Assembly: GCA_014904845.1 (NCBI GenBank)
Contig: MU119545.1
Span: 1-49,888 of the forward strand
Source: Acephala macrosclerotiorum
Taxonomy: Eukaryota > Ascomycota > Leotiomycetes > Helotiales > Mollisiaceae
Direction of reading: 5' to 3'
DNA length: 49,888 bases
Shown piece by piece: positions 36,425 through 46,398 of this stretch (positions within the stretch are counted from its first letter, which is position 1; each line of letters starts with the position of its first letter). The position numbers and the translations under genes were made by a program. Below the pieces are notes generated by a model that had not been told where the DNA came from, did no database searches, and saw only the letters and a program-made list of their open reading frames with translations.

Positions 36425-36632
36425 TGTTAGTATTACCAGAGATACCTATTACTAGTAATAGATCAGAAACGAAGTAAACAGATAGACTGAATGATTCGTT
36501 GATTGATTGATAGTTCTAAATCTAGTAAGTGCGCAAGAGTTGAAAGATATAATCTCAACTCTAGCGCAAGCGGCGCTAGTCCCGATCTGGCCTAGTGCCG
36601 CACGTGACTACTAAACTAATATTGTACCCACA
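36425..36632 (-). repeat. 5' LTR of B1, lightly mutated
   Basis: 208 bp. On the - strand it starts TGTGGGTACAAT and ends GGTAATACTAACA. Contains CACGTG at 36601-36606 and GATTGATTGAT. It is far less A+T-rich than its partner at 24809. Confidence 0.92.
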
Positions 36633-36990
36633 ATTATATATAAAATAATTATTTAAAATTATATAAAGTTTTATTTAATTTAATAATTTTTGAAATATTA
36701 TATTCAATAAATAAATCAATATAAATTTTAATATCGATTTTTTTATAAAAATCGTTTTTTTTTATTATTTAAAATCGCGAATTATTTATTATATTTTATA
36801 TTATAAATTTTTTTTTTATAATATTATATTTAATTCGAAATAATTTTTTTTTTATAAATAATTTATAATTATTTAAATATTTTATTTTTTATTATTTTTA
36901 TTACGAATAATTTATAATTTATTTAAATATTTAAAATTCGAAAAATTTATTCGAATTCGTATAATTAAAAAGAAATATATATAAAAAATA
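36633..36990 (-). pseudogene. RT N-terminal segment of F with internal deletion
   Basis: On the - strand from about 36830 the sequence matches the start of C1 (AATATAAAATATAATAAATA), then jumps near 36750 from the I-D-F-Y position to the block after QMDVKTAF. About 105 bp of RT (C1 about 65-170) is missing. The K-L-N-K-T-L-Y-N-F-K block follows and ends at the B1 insertion. Confidence 0.7.
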
Positions 36991-39900
36991 TTTATTATTT
37001 TTCGAATTCGTTTTTTATATCGAATAATATATAATATTCGTTTTTAAAAATTTTTTAATTAAATTGAAAAAATTTAATTGTTAAAAATAAAAATTAAATA
37101 AATCGATTTTATTATTAATATTTAAATTAAATTTCGATTTTTAAATATAATTTTTTTTATTATTTAAAAAAATTAAAAAAAGTTTAATTAAAAAATATTT
37201 CAATTAAATTCAATTAAAAAAAATTTAAATTAAAAATTTAATCGATAATTTACGTAAAAATAATAAAACGATTTAATAATTATAAATTAAAAATATAATC
37301 GAAAAATAAAATAAAAATTTATTCGAATAAATTCGATTTTAAATAATTGAAAATAAATAATAATAAAAGAATTTATTTTATATAATTAATAAAAAAAAAT
37401 TTTATTATTAATTGTTTTTTTTTTACGATTTAAATCGAATAAAAATATTAAAAAAACGAATTTTAATACGAATTTCAATATAAATTTTTTTTTAATAATT
37501 TAATCGAATTTATAAAATAATTTATAAATTATTAAAATTTGTATTTATATTTATTTTTTAAAATAAATTTATTTTAAAAAATGTATTTAATTGTTTTAAT
37601 TAAAATCGTTCGAATAATACGATCGTTTAATTTTAAAATTTTTATTGTATTACGTTTCGAATAATAATATATTAATTATAAAATAATATAATCGAAAATA
37701 AAAACAATACGTATATTTAATCGTTTTTAATTAAAATTTTAAATTAAAATTAATTTTTTTAAATAAAAAATCGGTTTTTTTTTAATAAATATAATTTAAT
37801 CAATTTTTAATCAATTTTTTTTGAAATTTTTTTATAAAATATATTAATTATTTTTTTTATTTTTTATTTTATAATCGTTTAATTATTTAATTTTCATTTT
37901 AATATTTAAAATAATTTGTAATTTTATTTTTAAATTTAATAATATACGTTTATATTAATTTCGTTTTATTATATATAAAAATAATAAAAAATCGATTATT
38001 ATCGAATTTTTTAATAAAAATTAAATCGATTATATTAAAATAAATTAATTTTATTAAATGTTTTTTTAATTTAATAAAATAAATATACGATTTTTATTTA
38101 TTTTTTTATATAATATATATATAAAAAAAAAATAAAAAAAAAACGAATATAAAAATTAATTTATTATTAATAATTTAAAATTTAAAATTAAATATTATAA
38201 TTATAATTATATTAATAAATTTTACGAATAAAATAAAAAACAATATAAATTTAATTAAAATTTTTACTTTTTTTAAAAAAAAACTTTTTTATATTATTCG
38301 ATTTTTATTTATTATTTTTTTTTTTAATATTAAATATTTAATTTCAATATAATATATTTTTTTATAATAATCGTAAAAATTTTAAATGTTTAATAAACGA
38401 TTATTAATTATAAAAATACTTTTAATATTAATAATCAATGAATTTTATTATTATTATTTTTTTAAACGTTTTTTAAATTATTATATTTTATTCGATTATA
38501 AAAATTTTAAACGTTTAAATAAATTTATAAATTTATTAAAATATTATAATAAAAATTTCGTATATAAATTTGAATTTTTTAAAAAAATTATAAAATTAAT
38601 TAAACGAATATAAAAAATTTTATTTTATAAAAAAAATTTAATTTACTATTAATTTAATAAAAATTAATTCGAAAAATCAATAATATTTTTATATTCGATT
38701 AAAATAAAAACGTAAAAACGTATAATAAAATCAATTAATTTTTTAATTTTAATAAATCGTTTTATATAAAAAATATTTAATATTTGATAAATTTAATTAA
38801 AAAAATTTATATTTTTCTAATTATTATATTTATATTAATTTTTAATAATAATATAATTTTGATATTATTATTTTTTTTATTATATATTATTTTAAATAAA
38901 AACTATTTATTATATTTCGTTTTATAAATAAATTTTTTTATATTAATTATATTATTTTTAAATTTAAATCTCGTAATTAAATACAGTTTAAATAATTATT
39001 ATATAATATAATTAAAATCGATTTACAATTAATTAAATTCGTTTTTTTATTAATAGTAAAAAGTTTTATAAAAAAAAAATTTAAAAATAAAAAATTCGAT
39101 AAATAAATAATTAAAAATTACAAATAATTATTTTAATATTTAAAAATAATTTATATATTATAAAATCGAAAATATTTATAAAAATTTAAAAAAAAATATT
39201 ATTGTTATTATTTATAATTAATATTAAATTATAAATTTTATTAAAAATATTAATAAAATTATTAAATATATTTTAAATAATATTTTTAAAATAATAAAAT
39301 TATTAATTAAAATTTCATTAAATAAAACGATATTAAAATTACAATTATTCGAATTAAAAAAAAAAATTTTTTATAAAAAAAGTAATTAAAAAATATAAAA
39401 TATAACGTTTTATTAATTTTATATTTTTTTTATTTATTTAATTTTTATTTAATTTATTTAATTCGTTTAAATTTTTAATATTTTTTTTTAATTTAAATTA
39501 AAACTCGTTTATAATCGTTTTTAACGTTTTATATTATATAAAAAAAATATATATTTAATTATTATAATAATATTTATAAAAATATTCTCGATTAATATAA
39601 TTGAATATTATTATTAAAATTTAAAAAAACTTTTTTAATTAATAAAAAACGCGATAAAAAATAAATAAAAATAAAAAAATTATTTAAAATAAAATAAAAT
39701 AAATTTAATTTAAAATTCAATCGAATTATTTAATCGATAAAAAGTTTTTTTTTATAAAATAAAATTAAAATAATTTAAATTGAAACGTATTTACGATTTA
39801 TTTTAATTTAAAATTTAATAAATACTTAAAAATATTTTAAATTAAAAAAATATATATATATTTAAAAATCGAAAAAATTTATATATATAAAATAAAAAAA

Positions 39901-40228
39901 ATATTCGAATTATTTTAAAATATTAAAAATAATATAAAATTTAAATTAAAAAAATATATATATATATAAATAAAATTATAATAAAAATATATATATTTCA
40001 AATTATTTCGAAAAATAATTTTTTAAATATTTAAAAAAAAAAAAATTAAAAAATTAATTGTTTTTTAATTAAATTTAATTAATTTAATTTTTATATAAAT
40101 TTAATTAAAGAAAATTAATTTAAATAATCGAAAATTCGAGAAATAAAAAATAAATAAAATTTCGAATTATAAAAAATAAATAATTAAATAAATAAATTTT
40201 CAATAAATAAATAATTTCGTACGAAATT
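36991..40228 (-). other. 5' internal region of F, gag/integrase not recognised
   Basis: About 3.2 kb, the same length as the corresponding part of C2, almost entirely A and T with scattered CpG. No domain identified. The + strand open frame at 38386-38613 lies antisense to the element and is low in complexity. Confidence 0.5.
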
Positions 40229-40241
40229 CGAATTTATAATT
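40229..40241 (-). other. Primer-binding site of F
   Basis: On the - strand AATTATAAATTCG directly follows the 5' LTR, identical over 13 bases to the C3 site at 8552. Confidence 0.6.
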
Positions 40242-40338
40242 TATTAAAAATTATAAAAAAAATATTCGTTATTAATAATATAAAAAAAAATAAAAAAATT
40301 TTATATATAAAAAAAATAAAAAAAGTTTTATTTTAATA
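40242..40338 (-). repeat. 5' LTR of F
   Basis: 97 bp. On the - strand it starts TATTAAAATAAAAC, matching TGTCAAAATAAGAC of the C1 LTR by transitions only. It contains a TATATATAAAA stretch and ends TTTTTAATA. Confidence 0.75.
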
Positions 40339-42702
40339 TTAATAACGAATTAAAAAAAAAATTTATTAGACGTATATTTTATTTTGTAAACTTTATAAAA
40401 ACAATTTTACGAAAAATTATAAAGTTTTTAATTTTAATAATTTATTTTTATTTTAAATTTTAAATTAATAATTTTTAATTTAAACGTTTTATAAAAGTTT
40501 GAAATTGATATAATTATTAAAATAAAATAATAATTTAAAATTTTATCGTATAATAAAATTAATAAATTAATAAACTTTTTAATATTTAAAATACAAATGT
40601 ATTTTTTATAAATTTTTATATTATTAAATTTTTTTTTAAAATTCTCGTTTTTATATTTAATTATTACGATTGATTTAATTAATTTAAATTATTTTATTTA
40701 ATATATAATTGAATTTTAAATATTTTATAATTTACAAATTTTAAATTTTAAATAAAAACGTTTTAATTTACATCGATAAAATCGATACAAATAAAAATTT
40801 AATAATTAAAATTTAAAGCGTTAAAAATAAAATATAATATAAAATATAAAAAATATTTTATTATTAATTATTAAATTTGAATATTTTAATTAAATTTAAA
40901 TAAAATTAATTATTATTAAAAATATTAATATTATGTATATATATATATATAATTAATATTAATTTTTAAATAAAATAAATAATTATAAAAAATTTTAATT
41001 TTAATTTTTTTTTAAAAATATAAAATAATTAAAAATTATATATTAATTATATTTATTATTTCGAATTTATAAATTATTAAATAAATAATATAATAATAAT
41101 TTAATTTTAAAATTTTTAAAGTTTTTTTTTTTTTTTAATTTTATTAAATTTAAAATTATTTATATTTTTAAATATATTAAATTAATTTTTATTTTAAATT
41201 TTTTTTAAAATTAATTATAAATAAAAAATATTAAATTTAATCGAAATATTTAAATACAATAATTTAATTAATTCAAATTATATAAAATTTATAAATAAAT
41301 TAAAATTTAATTAAATATTATTAAATTTAAATATTAAACGATTTTATTAATTTGTTATTATATAAATTCATAAAATATATTTGTATTTAATAAAAATAAT
41401 AATCGTAAATTTTTTAAATTCGTTTTTATTTTAAATATTAAAATTTTAAATTATAAAAATATGTTTTTATTTAAAATATTAAAAATTTTTAATTTTTAAT
41501 TTTATAATTATATAATTTTTTAAAAAAAAAATTAAAATTTTTATTTTAAAATTATATATTAAATAAAATAATTTAAATTAATTAAATTAATTAAATTAAT
41601 TATAATAATTTAAAATAAAAAATAAAAAATATAATTTTTTTTTTAATAATATAAAATTTTATAATATATTTTTATTTTAAATATTAAAAAGTTTATTAAT
41701 TTATTAATTTTATCGTTTAATAAAATTTCAAATTATTATTTTATTTTAATAATAATATTTTTATTTTAAATTTTTATTAAACGTTTAAATTAAAAATATA
41801 AAATAAAATATATATTAAATAAAAAAAATAAAAATAAATTCGTTTATTAATTAATTCGTTTATAAATTGACAAATAAAATATTTTTTTAATATAAAAATT
41901 TTTTTTTAAAATTTTTTAATTAAATAAATTATTATTGAAAAAAAAATTTTTTATTAAATAATCAATTATTAATATATTTAAAAATATAAATATAATTTAA
42001 ATTTAAAAAATTTTAAATTAAAATTTTTTTATAATATAATTTTTTTTTTAAAAAAAATTTTTAAATTATAATTTTTTAAATTTTTAAATATAAAATATAT
42101 TATAAAAAATTTATATCTAATATTAATTTATATTAATAAATAATTTTATTATTTAAAATATATAATTATAAAAATTTACTATATATATTTTTTTATTTTT
42201 TTATTTATTATAATATTAATTTTATTATTTTTTATTAAAAAATAAAATATTATAAAAATATTAAAAATTATTTAATTATATATTTTTTAATAAATTAATA
42301 AAAAATTTAATTATAAATTATAAAAAAAATTAAAATATTATTTTTGTTTTATTTATACATTTTTTTATATATTATAAATAATAAATATAATAATAATAAT
42401 AAATTTTTTTATATATATATTAAAAAATTTAAAATTATTAAAAATATTAAAAATATTAAAAATAATAAAAAAATTAAATAAAAAATTGAATATATTTAAT
42501 AATAAAAAATGTAAAAAATAATAAAAAAATTAAATAAAAAATTGAATATATTTAATAATAAAAAACGTAAAAAATAAATAATATTTTATTTTTAATTTTT
42601 AATTTTTATATTAAAATTAATAATTAAATATTAAATATTTTAAATTATATATTTTAACGTTTTATTTAAATATTTTTAATTTTAATTTTTTATTAATTTT
42701 TT
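40339..42702. other. Degraded C-like DNA right of F
   Basis: Very A+T-rich with no coding motif found. It shares direct repeats with C3 (41040-42035 with 12740-13680) and with the remnant left of F (41290-41720 with 7265-7600). It also contains a 56-bp tandem duplication at 42461-42572. Confidence 0.5.
42461..42572. repeat. 56-bp tandem duplication
   Basis: Units 42461-42516 and 42517-42572 are identical except that AATGTAAA in the first is AACGTAAA in the second, a single CpG-to-TpG step. Confidence 0.9.
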
Positions 42703-43442
42703 ATCAGGAAATTTTTTTATTGCTAATCAGCTGCCAATAGTACCAGCGGCTTGCTAGTAACGCGCGCTACGCAGTAATTGCATGTTCAAAACTTTGGCGC
42801 CCAATCAGCAATCGATTGGCAAGTGGGTCCGGCCAATAAGAACATTAAAACTCTCGGCTTTCGGGCGGCTGCAGACGGCTGCGCCCGGCTTTTATGCAGC
42901 CGCACTTAATCAATTGAGCCGCTCAGCCTCTAAGTGCAGCACTTAATTGCAGCACCTGCTCGCATATAAGCTCAATACTCTTTATAGCCAGCTTCTGCGC
43001 GCGTAAACTTTGCTTGAATCGATCGATTCTACGATCAGATTCTAAATAGCGTTAATATTTTCAATTCTCATTCTTATTCATTACTTCGATATTTTCAATG
43101 ATTGGTCGGATAAGGCACGGCCGCTAGCTTCTTAGCGAAGAACACCAAAACTCTCGCAGCTTCTAACTTTATAGCTTAATATCTCAATGCGCGCTCGATA
43201 GATTTACTTGAAACTCTTAAAATAGATTAAATAAGTGCTATAGATTATAAGTTTCAAATATCTAAGTATTTAGTTTTAAACTGGTGCTATTAGCAATGCT
43301 CTGGCACTATTGGCATCGAGCTGGCGCTATTAGCACCAAGGCAAAAATGACCGGTGGCGTTGGCAGCTAATTAGCGAGCCAATGGCACTAGTAACGCACG
43401 TGCTTTTCGGCAAAACGGCTGGCAAAAAATTTTTTTTTTGAT
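42703..43442. mobile_element. 740-bp island of normal base composition, probable non-autonomous element
   Basis: Base composition changes abruptly at both ends. Sequence left and right of the island is continuous at 16330-16380 in D (TTATTAATTTTTT then AAATTTTATATTATTAAAT), so the island is an insertion. The ends share ATCA plus an A/T run as a weak terminal inverted repeat. GCTAATCAGCTGCCAA (42722-42737) recurs inverted at 43360-43375 as TTGGCAGCTAATTAGC. Three 20-bp tandem units lie at 43281-43340. A TATA-like catataagc is near 42963. No long reading frame, tRNA box or RIP signature was seen. A foldback or MITE-like DNA element fits best; a solo LTR with ends near 42721 and 43425 is the alternative. 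Confidence 0.6.
43281..43340 (+). repeat. Three 20-bp tandem units
   Basis: CTGGTGCTATTAGCAATGCT, CTGGCACTATTGGCATCGAG and CTGGCGCTATTAGCACCAAG abut without spacer. An inverted partial copy (GCCAATAGTACCAG) lies at 42733-42746 near the left end of the island. Confidence 0.85.
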
Positions 43443-44127
43443 GTTTTTAAATTTTATATTATTAAATATAAAATAAATTATAATAAATAAATTAATATTT
43501 AAAAAAAAATTTTTTTTTTTATTATATATAAATTTTAATAAAAATATATTAAAATTATTATTAAAATTTATATATATATTTATAATTTATTATATAATAA
43601 AATTTAATTAAATTAATTAAAATTAAAAAAAATTATATTAAAAATATTTAAATATATAAAAAAATATTATAAATTTAAAATAAAAAAAATTTTAATAATA
43701 AATTTAATATTATTATTTTATAATTTACAAAAAAAAAATTTATAATTAATAATTTATAAAAAAAAAATATTAAAATTTTATTAAAAAAATTAAATAATTA
43801 TTTTTAATATGTATTTTAATATTATTAAAAACGTTAATAAATATAATAATTTTTTTAATTAATTAAATAATAATAAAAATTTATTATAAATAAATTTTTT
43901 TTATATATTTATATAATAATTATATAAAAAAAAATTAATTAATAAAATAAATATTAATTTATATTATTAAATTTTTTTATTTAAAAATCTTATTTAATAA
44001 TCGATTTTAAACGAAAAAAAAATTATAATTATTTTTTTTAATTTAGAATAAAAAAAATACAAAATATTTTTTATTATTTATAAATATATTAAAAATTTAA
44101 TTTATTTATAAAATAAAATTTACTAAA
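43443..44127. other. Degraded DNA between island and B2
   Basis: Very A+T-rich; its first 70 bases match D at 16350-16420. No gene or LTR end recognised. Confidence 0.5.
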
Positions 44128-44335
44128 TGTAAATACAATATTAGTTTAATAATCACGTGCGGTACTAGGCGAGATCGGGACTAGCGCCGTTTGCACTAGA
44201 ATTGAAATTATATTTTTCAATTTTTGCGCGTTTATTAAATTTAAAACTAATAATCAATCAACGAATTATTTAATTTATTTGTTTATTTCGTTTTTAATTT
44301 ATTACTAGTAATAAATATCTTTAGTAATACTAATA
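44128..44335 (+). repeat. 5' LTR of B2
   Basis: 208 bp, TGTAAATACAATATTAG to GTAATACTAATA (CA end converted to TA). It keeps CACGTG and a block close to GGGACTAGCGCCG shared with the B1 LTRs. Confidence 0.9.
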
Positions 44336-46398
44336 CTAATTAGTAATTATTCAATCAATTACGAAATAGTTAAATTTTTATTTAAAAAAAATTAATTTAC
44401 AAAAAAAATTTTTTTTTTTAAATAATTTGCTCTTTGTAAAAAAATACTTAGAATAATTAATATACTTTTGAAAAAACGAGAATTTACAAGAATTTTTTTA
44501 TAGAAACGTATTAAAAATATCGAGACTATTAAAAACTTAAAAAAAACAATACGAAAGCGATTTTAAATTTGTATTTACTTTTCAAATTTACGTTTATTAC
44601 GCAAAATAATAACGTTTACGAAAAACGAATAAAAAAATACGAAAACAATTTTAAATTTATATTAATTTATTTAAATTTATATTAAAAATAAATTCTTAAA
44701 AAAAAATTTACGTTTTTATTTATTATTTGATTAAAAGTATATAAATATTAATAATAATATTTATTTGAATTTTAATTAAAACTTTTAATTTTTTTATTAT
44801 TTATTATATAATTATTTTTCAAAATAGCAAATTTATTTAAAATTAAATTTTTTTACAATAAAAACAAATAAAATTTTTTTTTCAATTTTATAAACAATAA
44901 AAATTTCAATAAAATAATATTAAATAAATATATTTTTTATCGCTTTAAAATATATAAAAAAAAAAAATACTTTAATTGTAATTTATAAAAATACTTTTAA
45001 AAAAACTTTGAAAATTACTTATAAGAGATTTTACGTTTAATACACAAAAATTTTATACGTTGTTTACGAAACTTTTTACGTATTTACAAAGTTTAAATAT
45101 CGAAAAATAAAAAGTTTATTATTAATAATTTGAAAAAAGTTTTTCAATAAAAAGAATTTTATAAATAAATACAAATAAAAATCATCGATCAATTGAAAAA
45201 TAGAAATTTCTTTTCTCAATAAAATCGATTAATTCAATTAATAAATCAAAATATTTTAATACTAATATTCAATAATTAAAATATAATTACTTTTACGATT
45301 TCAATTATTAATACAAATTTCTTTACTACGAATACAATTACTTCTACGAATACTTTTTATATTTCTTTTATTACAATTTTTTTTACAAATACGAATTTAT
45401 TTAATATAATACAAAATATTTAATATATTTATTAATAATTTTTTTAATAACAATTGAATCAATATAATAATTCATAGAATATTTTTATTAAATTATTTAC
45501 AAATTTAATAAAAATTTATATTAATAATCAAAAATATAATAAAAAATTATACAATATTTTTAATCGCAAATTATCGATTTTTTATAATTATTATAATAAA
45601 ATCGAATTATTTTAAAATTAATACAATAAAATATTTTTTATTAATTTTACAAAACGTATAAATGCGTTTTATTTCAATAAATTTTTAAAAAGAGATTTCG
45701 ATTTTACTATACTAATAACAATAATAAAAACTTATTTTGAGATTAAAAAGAATTACTAATTATATATATTTTTATAGAAAAAAATAATTTTAATAAAAAT
45801 TATTACAATTAATTCAATAAAAACTAAATTAAAATACTTATAAATATTTTTCAATCAATTTCAAAAGATTTAATTAAACTTATTATCGAAATATTAAATG
45901 AAATATAATTTGCGAAATCAAATTATTAGCGTTTATTGAAATATTAAAAAGTGTAATTTTATTTTTTATAAATTTATTAATACTTTTGAAAACGTTTATA
46001 TTGAATTGCAATCAATAGTAAATACTACGACGCGATCACGTGAAATATAGTAATATAATTTAAATTCTATTTTTTAAAATTAAAAAAAAAACGAATTCGA
46101 TTAAAATTAAATTGATCGTATTTATAAAAAACGAGACAAAAAACGCGATCAAATATAAAATCGAAAATATTGAAATCGAGAAAACTTTCGAAATAAATAT
46201 TATGAAAATCATAGATTTCAAAAAGAACTATACTAAAAGAAATATTATATTTGTAGTAAATCGAAATATTAATTAACAAAATATACGATAGAAAAACGAT
46301 AATAAATATATGTAAAATTTCGATAGTAAATTCAATATATAGTAAATCGAGATATTACAATAATTTATTATTAGAGTTTTTTTACTAAAATCGAAAAA
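44336..46398 (+). other. 5' internal region of B2, gag not recognised
   Basis: This includes the unoccupied A insertion site (about 44361-44375). It aligns with B1. The sense frame opposite the 46067-46279 shadow is conserved with B1 and is the most likely gag remnant. No domain identified. The leader after the LTR does not resemble the tRNA-Met site of the other elements. Confidence 0.45.

Larger units (their letters stand above)
24809..36632 (-). mobile_element. Copia-like element B1 nested in F
   Basis: Two 208-bp LTRs (36425-36632 as 5', 24809-25016 as 3') with TG..CA ends bound B1. Flanking atta (24805-24808 and 36633-36636) is duplicated, or attat if the LTR's first T is counted with the site. 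C1 (about 270-290) shows the site unoccupied. B1 contains element A (30918-36392); without it B1 is about 6.34 kb. The polyprotein runs on the - strand, about 28892 to 25330. Mutation is clearly lighter than in F, C3 and D, consistent with later arrival. Confidence 0.9.
7712..40338 (-). mobile_element. Copia element F, host of two nested insertions
   Basis: F is a family-C element on the - strand. Its 5' LTR is 40242-40338, its primer site 40229-40241, and its 3' LTR starts at 7712. C3 (8146-23975) and B1 (24809-36632) interrupt it. Removing both insertions and one copy of each target duplication leaves 4,964 bp, matching C2 (4,994 bp). Coding pieces are 36633-36990 (RT), 23976-24808 (RT to RNase H) and 7930-8145 (RNase H tail). 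C1 shows both junctions uninterrupted. F also lacks about 105 bp of RT. It is the oldest layer of this nest. Flanks (taatt on the left, ttaat on the right) give no clean duplication. Confidence 0.8.

Noticed and set aside
24809..36632. Reading B1 on the + strand because the LTRs show TG..CA either way
   Set aside because: Integrase, RT and RNase H motifs of B1 lie on the - strand, and those of B2 lie on the strand that starts TGTAAATAC.
38386..38613. 75-codon open frame on the + strand
   Set aside because: Antisense to F, low complexity, no paralogue conservation.
42703..43442. tRNA or SINE in the GC-rich island
   Set aside because: No convincing A and B box pair or cloverleaf; TTGAATCGATC near 43014 is not a good B box.
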